Positions 17,026 to 25,378 of a DNA stretch of 41,345 nucleotides are shown piece by piece. The stretch covers positions 1-41,345 of the forward strand of contig JADCHE010000055.1 of assembly GCA_020248665.1 (NCBI GenBank), read 5' to 3'. Source of the stretch: Burkholderiales bacterium (lineage in GTDB: Bacteria > Pseudomonadota > Gammaproteobacteria > Burkholderiales > Burkholderiaceae_E). The notes beneath the pieces were generated by a model that worked only from the letters and a program-made list of their open reading frames with translations, was not told where the DNA came from and searched no databases. Made by a program: the position numbers and the translations under genes. The number at the start of each line of letters is the position of its first letter. Position 1 is the first letter of the stretch.

Positions 17026-18281
17026 GGCTGGGACGCTCTCTCCGAAGGGGCGCGTCGCGCGGCGAGCGGGGCGGCGACGCCCTGGGCCGGCGACGCCTCC
17101 AGGCCGACCGAAGCGAGGATGCGCTCCGCGTTGCGCCGCCAGGTGTACTGCTCCAGCACGCGGACCCGAGCCCGCGATCCCATCGACCTTCGCTCGTCGG
17201 CCGAGTCGACCAGCCTCGTGATCGCAACGCGGTACGAGTCGGCATCGAGCGGCTCGAACATCGATCCGGTCACGCCCTCCACGAGCACGTCGCGCATCGG
17301 GGCGAGCCGGGGGGCGACCACCGGGATGCCGAGCCCCATCATCTCGAACATCACGACCGGCGATCCGAACGGGTTCGAGTGCGGCAGCACCCCGACGTCG
17401 AGCAGCCGGATGTGATCGAAGACCTGGGAGCGCGGCACCGCACCGGTGAATCGCACGCGGTCCTCGACCCCGAGGCGGCGGGCCTGCTCGCGCAGCGCGT
17501 CGGTCATCGGTCCGTCGCCGATCAGCAACAGCACGGCGTCGGGATGCGCCGGCGCAAAGGCGGCGAAGGTGTCGATCAGGAAGTCGAGCCGGTCCCAGTA
17601 CGTGAACCAGCCGACGAAGCCCACGACCGTGCGGCTGCGAAGCCCCAGGCGGTCTCGCAGCCCCTCGAGGTCGCCGGGAGGCGAGATCTGCGACGGATCG
17701 AACGCGTTGGGCGCCAGCACGATCCGCTCGGGCGCCACGCCCTGGCGCTCGATCATCGCGCGCAGGTAGGACGAGACGCAGTGGATCGACGCGCAGCGCG
17801 CGAACAGGCGCCGCTCGAACCATCCAGCGAGGCGGGGCAGGATCTGCTGCCGGGTGCGTGCCGGGACGCCGCTGACCTCGTTCGCCTCGAGCACGAACGG
17901 CACGTCGCGGGCGCCGGCCGCGAGCGCGCCGCCGACCATGTAGAACGCGTAGCGCTCGTACACCAGGTCGTAGCGCTCGCGGCGCAGCGCGGCGCGGACC
18001 TTGCGCCAGGCGACGAGGTTGTAGCCGATCTCCGCGAGCTCGAAGATCACGTTCGGCAGGCGCCGGCTGATCCAGCGTCCGACGCGCTCGACGCCGCGCA
18101 CCCGGGCCGCCTCGACGTTGACCGGCATCGAGCGTCCCGCCGCGAATGGATCCCCGCCGGCGGGCGACAGCACGTCCACCTCGTGCCCGAGCTCGCGCAG
18201 CGCGAGTACGATGCTGCGGATGTGGTGACCCTCGGCGCCCCGGCCCTGGGTCCGATGGTGGTAGAGGATCCTCAGGCCCAT
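17022..18281 (-). CDS. Glycosyltransferase, GT4 family (GT-B fold)
   Basis: A 419-residue GT-B glycosyltransferase. The N-terminal Rossmann half begins RILYHHRTQGRGAEGHHI, a Gly-rich loop at the GT4 acceptor side. The C-terminal donor half has GFVGWFTYWDRLDFLI, LLLIGDGPMTDALREQA, VRFTGAVPRSQV and NPFGSPVVMFEMMGLGIPVVAP, the last corresponding to the nucleotide-sugar E-x7-E region with only part of the usual motif. The extended Ala/Arg-rich C-terminus is untypical. Start ATG 18281 overlaps the preceding gene by ten bases. It should add one sugar to the lipid-linked repeat in the cytoplasm. Confidence 0.87.
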   Translation of the reverse strand: MGLRILYHHRTQGRGAEGHHIRSIVLALRELGHEVDVLSPAGGDPFAAGRSMPVNVEAARVRGVERVGRWISRRLPNVIFELAEIGYNLVAWRKVRAALRRERYDLVYERYAFYMVGGALAAGARDVPFVLEANEVSGVPARTRQQILPRLAGWFERRLFARCASIHCVSSYLRAMIERQGVAPERIVLAPNAFDPSQISPPGDLEGLRDRLGLRSRTVVGFVGWFTYWDRLDFLIDTFAAFAPAHPDAVLLLIGDGPMTDALREQARRLGVEDRVRFTGAVPRSQVFDHIRLLDVGVLPHSNPFGSPVVMFEMMGLGIPVVAPRLAPMRDVLVEGVTGSMFEPLDADSYRVAITRLVDSADERRSMGSRARVRVLEQYTWRRNAERILASVGLEASPAQGVAAPLAARRAPSERASQP

Positions 18282-19477
18282 CGGACCTCCGTCGTCGCGG
18301 CCACCCGCGATCCGGCCTGGCTGCGATGCGGGGGGGGCGGCAGCACGAAGTCGCGGAAGTCGCCGGGATTGCCGTCGTGTCCGGCCTCGGCCGCCTTCGC
18401 GATGTTGAAGAGCTCGCGCGCCGTCACGTAGTGGAGCACGTGGCGCTGCCCGTCGTTGTAGCGGCTCTCGAGATGGGTGAACATCCGGTCGACCGGGTCA
18501 CCGAGCAGCGTGTCGATGTCGCGGTCCTGGGTGCCGTGGGTGTGGACCTTGACGAAGATCCAATCGGGGCGCCCGACGACGTGCACGTGCTGCCGGATCC
18601 AGAGGTCGATCCGCTCCGGCACCGGAGGGTCGCCGGCGCGCACGTCCGCGTTCTCGATCCGGGGCAGCAGGCCCCACTTGCGGCGTCGCCAGTTGAGCGC
18701 GAGCGGGCCCTGCACGATCATCAGGTCCCCGCTGGGCGTGCCGCCTGCACGCACGTCGACGCCGCGGTCATGCGACTTCGGCCGGTCCGGATCATCGGTG
18801 GCGTAGTAGATCGCGTTGACCTTCGCGGTCTGGGTGTCGCTCGGCGCCGACGGGAGCGTGAAGTCGGCGTAGCAGCCGAGGTCGCGCAGCACGACGATCT
18901 CGTTGTCGACGCCGCACCAGCGGCCGTCCGAGCGGGAGTTGTCCAGGCACCAGTTGCCATGGATGAAGCCGAAGACCGGTCGGCCGGTGCGCGGGTCCAC
19001 GGGCAGCGCCCCGTGCCGGCGATGCAGCACGTCGACGAAGCGCTCGATCTTCTCGCGCAGCCCCTGCTCGGTGTCGTGATCATGGTGCAGGTGCACCTCG
19101 ATCTCGCCGTAGCCGTCGGCGCAGAGTTGCGAGAGCGCATCGAGATGCTCCGGCCGGTATTCCTCTTCCGGATAGAAGAACGTGTGCTGCGGTGGCCGGC
19201 CGTCCGCGTCTCGGTGCCGGTCGGCGAGGGCGGGGTAACGCTCGCACCACGCGCGGACCCGTTGAGTCTCGATCTCGCGCGTGGGCCGCCCCCAGCCGGG
19301 CTCGTAGTGGTCGACGAAGCAGAACATCACGTGGACCGGGCCCGAGCCCGTCGGAGGACGCCGCCGCTTCAGGTAGTCGCCCAGCCACAGATGCATGTTC
19401 TTGCGACGGATCACGGTCCGCACGGCCACCGCGGCTACCACCGCGATCGCCAGGACGAGCAGCAGGAAGGGCGTCAC
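18272..19477 (-). CDS. Membrane-anchored polysaccharide-deacetylase-like protein of uncertain function
   Basis: A 401-residue protein with an N-terminal hydrophobic anchor (residues 2-20) followed by basic residues. The rest is probably a periplasmic or cytoplasmic-face beta/alpha-barrel: HVMFCFVDHYEPGWG, FFYPEEEYRPEHLD, EIEVHLHHDHDT and FGFIHGNWCLDNSR, in which the clustered Asp and His could bind a metal as in glycoside hydrolase/deacetylase barrels. It lacks a classical TFDDG motif. The GTG start at 19477 overlaps the stop of the GT2 gene (GTGA), which fixes the start. It lies among glycosyltransferases, so a sugar-related activity is reasonable, but I cannot name the reaction. Confidence 0.6.
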   Translation of the reverse strand: MTPFLLLVLAIAVVAAVAVRTVIRRKNMHLWLGDYLKRRRPPTGSGPVHVMFCFVDHYEPGWGRPTREIETQRVRAWCERYPALADRHRDADGRPPQHTFFYPEEEYRPEHLDALSQLCADGYGEIEVHLHHDHDTEQGLREKIERFVDVLHRRHGALPVDPRTGRPVFGFIHGNWCLDNSRSDGRWCGVDNEIVVLRDLGCYADFTLPSAPSDTQTAKVNAIYYATDDPDRPKSHDRGVDVRAGGTPSGDLMIVQGPLALNWRRRKWGLLPRIENADVRAGDPPVPERIDLWIRQHVHVVGRPDWIFVKVHTHGTQDRDIDTLLGDPVDRMFTHLESRYNDGQRHVLHYVTARELFNIAKAAEAGHDGNPGDFRDFVLPPPPHRSQAGSRVAATTEVRWA

Positions 19478-20598
19478 GTCTTCTCCCAGCGGGCGTCCAT
19501 GCGCCCGGCGACGAACTCGCGCAGCGCGAGCACCGCGGCGAAGTTCAGTTCCGCGAAGACCGCGAGGAAGCCGAAGAGCCGCTGGGCGCGCAACCGGGCG
19601 CTGGCGAGTCCGCCGAGCGCTCCGAGCAGGAGCGCGGCCTGGATCGCCGCCATCGCGTGGTAGAACGCCCCGTCGGCGGCCAGCGCCGCTACGAACGCCA
19701 CCACGATCGCGTAGGGCACGAAGAGCCTGAACAGCTTGTGCGATACGAACTGGACGAACAACGGGTTGGCGGTCGGGGACAGCAGCCACGGCTCCGAGGC
19801 GATCGCCTGGAAGTTACCGGTCAGCGTTCGCACCTTGCGCTTGCGCTCGCCGGCGGTCTCGGTCTGCAGCTCGTCGTAGAGGATCGCGCCCGGCTCGAGC
19901 AGCACGCGCTTGCCGCGGCGGGCGATCCGCATCGGGACGATCAGGTCGTCGAGCAGCGTGTCCGGCGCCAGCGGCTCGAAGTCGGCCGACCGTATGCAGT
20001 AGAGCGCGCCGGTGACGCCCACGGTCGACGCGATGCGGCTCTCGGCCTTGCGGATCGCCTTCTCGTAGCGCCAGTAGAGCCCGACGCTGGCGGCGACCCG
20101 GTTGCCGGGTTCGACGTGGATCAGCTCACCGCTCACCGCGCCGACGCCCGGCTGCAGCAGGCGGGCCACGAGCCGCCGGATGGCGGACGCCTCGAGCGGC
20201 TGGCGCACGTCGGTGAACACGACCAGTTCGGTGTCGACCTCGGCCATCGCGGCATTCAGCGCGGCCGGCTTGCCGCGGCGGGGCGCGTAGGCGAACGTGC
20301 GGACGTCGGGCTGCGTGCGCAGCAGCGCCTCGGTCCCGTCGGTGGAGCCGTCGGAGACGAACAGCAGCGTGACGAGCCCGGGATAGTCCTGGGCGCGCAG
20401 GCTCTCGAGCTTGCGCGGGATGCGCGACGCCTCGTCGTGCACCGCCACCACCACGGTCACGGATGGCCAGCTCGCCGGCTGCGGGGGCGCCGGTTCGTCG
20501 CCGCGGCCCGCGAGCAGGCGGACGATCAGCGGGTAGCCGACGTAGGTGTACGCGACGAAGGCCACGGCGAGCCAGAACGCCAACGTGGCGATGCTCAT
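19474..20598 (-). CDS. Membrane glycosyltransferase, GT2 family
   Basis: A 374-residue GT-A enzyme. It has an N-terminal membrane helix (AFWLAVAFVAYTYVGYPLIV), then the GT2 domain: VTVVVAVHDEASRI, FVSDGSTDGTEALL (nucleotide binding), RRGKPAALNAAM, ELVVFTDVRQ (DxD-like), TGALYCIR, TLLDDLIVPM (catalytic acid) and RKRKVRTLTGNFQA in place of QxxRW. Hydrophobic segments follow at the C-terminus. This arrangement is found in processive and non-processive membrane GT2 enzymes; in this context a single-sugar transfer to the lipid-linked unit is more likely. The ATG at 20598 overlaps the preceding stop (ATGA). Confidence 0.88.
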   Translation of the reverse strand: MSIATLAFWLAVAFVAYTYVGYPLIVRLLAGRGDEPAPPQPASWPSVTVVVAVHDEASRIPRKLESLRAQDYPGLVTLLFVSDGSTDGTEALLRTQPDVRTFAYAPRRGKPAALNAAMAEVDTELVVFTDVRQPLEASAIRRLVARLLQPGVGAVSGELIHVEPGNRVAASVGLYWRYEKAIRKAESRIASTVGVTGALYCIRSADFEPLAPDTLLDDLIVPMRIARRGKRVLLEPGAILYDELQTETAGERKRKVRTLTGNFQAIASEPWLLSPTANPLFVQFVSHKLFRLFVPYAIVVAFVAALAADGAFYHAMAAIQAALLLGALGGLASARLRAQRLFGFLAVFAELNFAAVLALREFVAGRMDARWEKT

Positions 20599-21758
20599 GC
20601 GCAGGCCTCAGCGATCACGTCGCGCAGGCGGCGCGCGCTGTCGGCCCAGTCGAAGCCGCGGGCGTGCTCGACGATCCTCGCGCGATCCCAGGGCTCGGCG
20701 AGCGACGCCGCGAGTGCCTCGGCGAGCCGGCTCGGCTCGCGCGGCGGCACGGTGCGGCCCGCGAAGGCGGGCAGCACCTCGCGCACGCCGCCGACGTCGG
20801 TGGCGACCACCGGCGTGCCGCAGGCCATCGCCTCCAGCACGACGTTGGGCACGCCCTCGGCGTGGCTCGCCAGGCAGAACAGGTCGGTGGCACCGAACCA
20901 GCCGGACAGGGCCTCGTGGGCGAGGCGTCCGGGCCGCAGCACCTGATCGCCCAGGCCCAGGGCCTCGATGCGCAGGTCGATCGCGGCCTGGTCGGCGCCG
21001 GACCCGACCAGCACCAGCCGCACCAGCGTGCCGCGATCGCGCAGCAGGCCGACGGCCTCCACCAGGTCCAGGCAGCCCTTCGAGGCGAGCAGGTTACCGA
21101 CGTAGAGCACCACGCGCTCCTGCGGGGCGAGGCCGCACGCCAAGCGCGCGGCCGCGCGGTCGACCGGGTGGAACCGCGCGGGGTCCACGCCGTTATGGAT
21201 GATCGCGATCCGATCGACGGGCACGCCGATCCCTTCGAGCCGCGCGCCGAGGGCCCGGCTGACGGCCACGACGCGGCGGCAGGCACGCAGCGCGACAGCG
21301 ATCTGCATCCGCTTGAGCGGTTCGTCGAGGTAGACGTTGATGTCGGTGCCGTGAACCTTGGCGACGACCGGGATCCGGGCAATCTTGCCGAGCGCGGCGA
21401 CGGCGACCGCGTCGGGAAAAGCCCAGCTGCCGAGCAGGCAGTGCCAGTCGCCGCGCAGGACCGTGCCGGCCCGCTGCAGCAGCAGCGATGCAAGCATGAA
21501 CGCCCCGTTCAGGCTGCGGCCGACGCCGGGCAGGTACCAGAACACGAAGTAGTCGACGCGTTCGCGGGCCGCCCGGTCACAGCGCGCCGCCCGAAGCTCG
21601 CGCCGGCGGCGCAGCGCGTCTGGCCAGGGCACCGGCACCAGCACCGTCAGGTCGACGAGCTCCGCGAGCCGCGCGAACTGCTGCTGGTTGAACACGCCTC
21701 GAGTGGGATCCCACGGAAACGCGTAGAGGTTGGTCACGGCCAGCACGCGAGGCCTCAC
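20595..21758 (-). CDS. Glycosyltransferase, GT4 family
   Basis: A 387-residue GT4 enzyme. The donor half carries VVLYVGNLLASKGCLDLVEA, LVLVGSGADQAAI, FCLASHAEGVPNVVLEAMACG (E-x7-E: Glu of AEG and Glu of LEA) and TPVVATDVGGVREVL. The N-terminal half has TNLYAFPWDPTRGVFNQQQF and VVAKVHGTDINVY, the acceptor-side loop found in GT4s of surface-polysaccharide loci. The start is the GTG at 21758 overlapping the preceding TGA (GTGA); a start further upstream would run deep into the neighbouring gene. Sugar and linkage cannot be told. Confidence 0.9.
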   Translation of the reverse strand: MRPRVLAVTNLYAFPWDPTRGVFNQQQFARLAELVDLTVLVPVPWPDALRRRRELRAARCDRAARERVDYFVFWYLPGVGRSLNGAFMLASLLLQRAGTVLRGDWHCLLGSWAFPDAVAVAALGKIARIPVVAKVHGTDINVYLDEPLKRMQIAVALRACRRVVAVSRALGARLEGIGVPVDRIAIIHNGVDPARFHPVDRAAARLACGLAPQERVVLYVGNLLASKGCLDLVEAVGLLRDRGTLVRLVLVGSGADQAAIDLRIEALGLGDQVLRPGRLAHEALSGWFGATDLFCLASHAEGVPNVVLEAMACGTPVVATDVGGVREVLPAFAGRTVPPREPSRLAEALAASLAEPWDRARIVEHARGFDWADSARRLRDVIAEACA

Positions 21759-22930
21759 GAGGCGACCCCACCATCGTCGACTCGCGGCGCCGATCCCCGC
21801 GCGGCGGCCTCGGGCGCCGGATCGGTAGCCTCCCCGCGGCACAGCCGGCCGTACGCGTCCGCCATCGCGCCGAGCGAGCCGTGCGTGAGCGCCCAGCGCC
21901 TGGCCGCCGTGCCGAGCGCTTCCCGGCGCTCGGGGTCCCCGGCCAGGGCGATCATCGCGGCGGCGAGCGCAGCCGGGTCGGCGGGCGGCACGATCAGCCC
22001 GGTGCGGCCATCGGACACGATCTCGCGATTGCCGCCGACGTCCGTCGCGACCGCGGGCAGCGCGGCCGCTGCCGCTTCGACGAGCGCCAGCGAGTAGCCC
22101 TCCGTGCCGGAGGCGAGCACGAACGCGTCGAACGACGCGAGCAGCGCCGGCACGTCGGCGCGCGTGCCGAGCAGGCGTACCCGGTCGCCGATCCCGTGCC
22201 CGCGGACACGCGCCTCGACCGCGGCCCGCAGCTCGCCGTCGCCGACGATGACCAGCGCGGCCCGAGGGTGCGCGGCGACCGTGCGCGCGAACGCGTCGAC
22301 GAGGTTCGAGGGATCCTTGGCCTCGTTCAGCCGACCGACGCTGCCGAAGAGGCTCGCGGTGTCGCCGAGCCCGAGGTCCCGGACGAGCGCGTCGCGACGC
22401 GCGGGGTCGCGTGCCGCGAACCGGGCCAGGTCTACGCCGTTGACGACGACCTCGCTGCGCCCGCGAGGCATCACGCCCCGGGTCACGAATCGCTCCCGTG
22501 CCGCTTGGCAGACAGCGACCGCCGAGTCGGTGGCGATCATCGACAGCCGATAGAGCCGCTCGCGGCGGCGGGACGCGCGGAAGCTGCCCATGCCGTGGCG
22601 GGTGCTGATGCGGCGCATCCCCCGCAGGCCGAGCGCGGCGAACACCCCGTAGTAGTGCGCGGTCGGGTTATGGGTGTGAAGCACCTGCGGCGACCGCGAC
22701 CGAAGCGCGTACCGCAGGCGACGCAGCGCGCCGCCGTCCGCACCCGGCCGCTTGTCGCAGGAGATCACCTCGACGCCGGCGGCGCGCGCGTCGCCGGCGA
22801 GAGGGCCCTCGTGGAACAGGCAGGCGATCGTCACCGTGTCGCCCCGTCGGACCTGCTCGGCCGACAGGGCTACCACGACGCGCTCCAGCCCGCCGACCTC
22901 GAGGGTCTCCACGACGTGCAAGATCCTCAC
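21755..22930 (-). CDS. Glycosyltransferase, GT4 family (exosortase-associated type)
   Basis: A 391-residue GT4 enzyme beginning RILHVVETLEVGGLERVVV, the Gly-Gly-Leu-Glu opening shared by the PEP-CTERM/EpsH-associated sugar transferases. Further signatures: VLHTHNPTAHYYG, VVNGVDLARF, SLFGSVGRLNEAKDPSNLV, ALVIVGDGELRAAVE, ASGTEGYSLALVEAAAAALP (E-x7-E) and VATDVGGNREIV. The start is GTG 22930 overlapping the stop of the CapK-like gene (GTGA). The C-terminal tail after about residue 360 is Ala-rich and untypical. Confidence 0.9.
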   Translation of the reverse strand: MRILHVVETLEVGGLERVVVALSAEQVRRGDTVTIACLFHEGPLAGDARAAGVEVISCDKRPGADGGALRRLRYALRSRSPQVLHTHNPTAHYYGVFAALGLRGMRRISTRHGMGSFRASRRRERLYRLSMIATDSAVAVCQAARERFVTRGVMPRGRSEVVVNGVDLARFAARDPARRDALVRDLGLGDTASLFGSVGRLNEAKDPSNLVDAFARTVAAHPRAALVIVGDGELRAAVEARVRGHGIGDRVRLLGTRADVPALLASFDAFVLASGTEGYSLALVEAAAAALPAVATDVGGNREIVSDGRTGLIVPPADPAALAAAMIALAGDPERREALGTAARRWALTHGSLGAMADAYGRLCRGEATDPAPEAAARGSAPRVDDGGVAS

Positions 22931-24300
22931 GGCAGCGTCGCCGGCAGCTCGGACACGGTGACGCGCCGCTTGCCGGTCGGGGTCAGGGGGATGTCGGCGA
23001 CCCGCTCGACGGTGATCTCGATCGATCCACCGAACACCTTGGCGATCTCGCGCCGCAGGAACGCCTCGTCGTCGTCGCGCAGCTCGCCGCGCGGCACCAC
23101 CAGGATGTCGAGTCGATCGAGGCGCTTCTGACGCACCTGGAACGAGCCGACCGCGGCCACCTCCTTCATGAGGTGCGGGAAGAACTCTCCGGGGACGATG
23201 CGGCCGTCGGGCGTGCGCAGCATGTCGAGCCGCCGGCCCTCGACCGCGCCCATCAGCGGCAGTCCGCGCCCGCACGGGCACGAGTACGGGGCAGGGTGGG
23301 CGCGCGCGAGGTCGCCGTTCGCGTAGCGCACGAACGGCATGCCCAGGTTCGAAAGATCGGTGACGACCACCTGTCCGACGCCTTCGGACACGACCTGCCC
23401 GGCGTCGTCCGCGACCTCGACCACGAGGTGGTCCGCGCTGAGGTGGTAGCCGGTGTGGTGCTCGCACTCGGCGCCCAGCAGCATGAACTCGCGGCATCCG
23501 TAGGTGTGGAACACCGGCGCGCCGAACGCCTTCTCGATCAGCGCGCGCTGCGCGTCGCTCAACATCTCCGCGGCCGTGAGCACGCTGCGAGGGCGCCACG
23601 CCGGCGCGCGATGGCCGTCTATCCAGCGCGCCAGCGTCTCGAGTGCGCTCGTGTAGCCGACGATCACCTCGGGGCGGTAGCGGTCGATCTCGGCGACATA
23701 GTCGGCGAGGTTGTCGTCGCGCATGTGGAACGAGCCGAGCACCCGGCGCCGCAGGGCCGCGTCGAACAGCCGCGCCTTGGTGCGCTTCCACCAGGGGGGA
23801 TCGCCGACGTCCGTGCCCCAGACGTCGAGCCGCTTCGCCCCGAAGCTCGCGCCGGCCCAGCCGTAGCCGCGCATCATGACCGCCATCCTGCGCTCGTAGC
23901 TCTCGCGCGTGTACTCGAAGTGGAACGGCTGGCCGGTCGATCCGCCGGTGGACTTGCGCAGGGTGCGCCCGCGCCAGTCTTCGGCGCCCATCGCCTCGTA
24001 GTGCCGGCGGATGTCGTCCTTGGACGTGAGCGGCAAGCGCTGCAGGTCGGAGACGTCGCGCACGTCGCGCCAGTCGAAGCCCAGTTCGCGCCACCGCTCC
24101 CGGTAGAACGGCACGTTGCGCTGGCAGTGCTCGAGCAGCGCACGCACGCGATCGAGCTGCAGCCGACGCATCGCCTCGGGCTCGATCCACTGCTGCCGTT
24201 CGTACTCGGCGAGGTAGCGCAGCGTCTTTCGACCACGCAGTCGCGTCTCGTACAGCGGGTACAGGAACGAGCGGAACGCGAATCCGTAGACCGACGACAC
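22927..24300 (-). CDS. Phenylacetate-CoA ligase family adenylate-forming enzyme (CapK-like)
   Basis: A 457-residue member of the PaaK/CapK branch of adenylate-forming enzymes. The ATP loop is STGGSTGQPFHFEYTR, and GYTSALETLARW, TAAEMLSDAQR and HTYGCREFMLLGAEC follow in family order; DLSNLGMPFVRYANGD and a C-terminal LTPTGKRR mark the AMP-binding lid with the lysine. CapK-type proteins are common in capsule and exosortase loci; the acyl substrate is not known. The start is GTG 24300, preceded by GGAGG with a five-base spacer, the clearest ribosome binding site in the operon, in a 17-base gap after the ATPase gene. It might activate an acid for transfer to the polysaccharide (inference). Confidence 0.85.
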   Translation of the reverse strand: MSSVYGFAFRSFLYPLYETRLRGRKTLRYLAEYERQQWIEPEAMRRLQLDRVRALLEHCQRNVPFYRERWRELGFDWRDVRDVSDLQRLPLTSKDDIRRHYEAMGAEDWRGRTLRKSTGGSTGQPFHFEYTRESYERRMAVMMRGYGWAGASFGAKRLDVWGTDVGDPPWWKRTKARLFDAALRRRVLGSFHMRDDNLADYVAEIDRYRPEVIVGYTSALETLARWIDGHRAPAWRPRSVLTAAEMLSDAQRALIEKAFGAPVFHTYGCREFMLLGAECEHHTGYHLSADHLVVEVADDAGQVVSEGVGQVVVTDLSNLGMPFVRYANGDLARAHPAPYSCPCGRGLPLMGAVEGRRLDMLRTPDGRIVPGEFFPHLMKEVAAVGSFQVRQKRLDRLDILVVPRGELRDDDEAFLRREIAKVFGGSIEITVERVADIPLTPTGKRRVTVSELPATLP

Positions 24301-24317
24301 GGGGGCCTCCGCGCGGG

Positions 24318-25376
24318 TCAGGAGCCGGACGAGGCGTCGCGCGGCGCCCCCCGCAGCGAGCGCAGCAGGTTCTTCAGCAGGTTGAGCATCATCGTGCCGG
24401 ACGTCTCGAGCGCGGCCACGCGGCCCTCGAGTTCGTCGAGGCGATCGGACTGCAGGGTCCCGGCGTCGGGGGCGGTTCCGGCCGCAGGCGCTGCGCGGGA
24501 CCTCGCCAGCGGCAGCACCTCGGCGGACGGCGCCCCGGGTTGCGGCGCCTCGATCGAGGACGGGCCCAGCTCGGCCTCGAGCTCCGCGGCCACGGTGTGG
24601 ACGTCGCGCTCGGTGATGGCATGCTGCTCGGCGAGGAACGTCGCGAGGAGCAGCCGGTCGCACACCGTGTTGATCCGTCGCGGCACGCCCTCCGTGGCCG
24701 CGTGGATCGCATCGAAGGCGGCTACATCGAAGCGCGGATCGTCGCGCCAGCCGACGTGGCGCAGCCGATGCTCGATGTAGTGACGGGTCTCGTCCCGGTC
24801 GAGCGGCCCGAGGTGGTAGGACGCGATCACGCGCTGGCGCAGCTGGCGCATCTCCGGCCGCTGCATGATCGCGCGGAACTCGGGCTGGCCGACCAGGAAG
24901 CTCTGCAGCGGCGAGCGGTCGTCGATCTGGAAGTTCGACAGCATCCGCAGTTCCTCGACCGCACGCGGAGAGAGGTTCTGCGCCTCGTCGACGATCAGCA
25001 GCGCGCGCCGGCCGTCCTGGTGCAGACCGCGGACGTGATCCTGCAGGCCGGAGAGCAGGCCCGCCTTGTCGATCCCCCGCGCGGGCAGCCCGAATGCATC
25101 GGCCACCAGGCGCAGCAGGTCGTCGGCCTCGACCTGGGTGCTGACGATCTGCGCGGCCTGGATCCGCTCGGGCGGGATCTTGCGCAGCAGGCCGCGCAGC
25201 AGCGTGGTCTTGCCCGCGCCCACCTCCCCGGTGACTACGATGAAGCCTTCGCCCTGGTGCAGCCCGTACTCCAGGTAGGCCATCGCGCGGCGATGGCCCC
25301 GGCTCCCGAAGAAGAAATCGGGGTCCGGATTCAGCTGGAACGGCTTGGCACGAAGGCCGAAGTAGCTCTCGTACAC
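24318..25376 (-). CDS. XrtA-associated AAA ATPase (ExeA/GspA-like)
   Basis: A 352-residue protein beginning MYESYFGLRAKPFQLNPDP, the standard opening of the PEP-CTERM-associated ATPase family. Walker A is GEVGAGKTT (50-58), Walker B LLIVDEAQNL (Asp130, Glu131), and GVPRRINTVCDRLLLATFL is the sensor/lid region. After about residue 275 the family core ends and a Pro/Ala linker leads to a short coiled coil (LDELEGRVAALE). It is thought to energise or organise assembly of the export apparatus; its exact role is not established. The start is GTG 25376, two bases after the preceding stop. Confidence 0.9.
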   Translation of the reverse strand: MYESYFGLRAKPFQLNPDPDFFFGSRGHRRAMAYLEYGLHQGEGFIVVTGEVGAGKTTLLRGLLRKIPPERIQAAQIVSTQVEADDLLRLVADAFGLPARGIDKAGLLSGLQDHVRGLHQDGRRALLIVDEAQNLSPRAVEELRMLSNFQIDDRSPLQSFLVGQPEFRAIMQRPEMRQLRQRVIASYHLGPLDRDETRHYIEHRLRHVGWRDDPRFDVAAFDAIHAATEGVPRRINTVCDRLLLATFLAEQHAITERDVHTVAAELEAELGPSSIEAPQPGAPSAEVLPLARSRAAPAAGTAPDAGTLQSDRLDELEGRVAALETSGTMMLNLLKNLLRSLRGAPRDASSGS

Positions 25377-25378
25377 GG

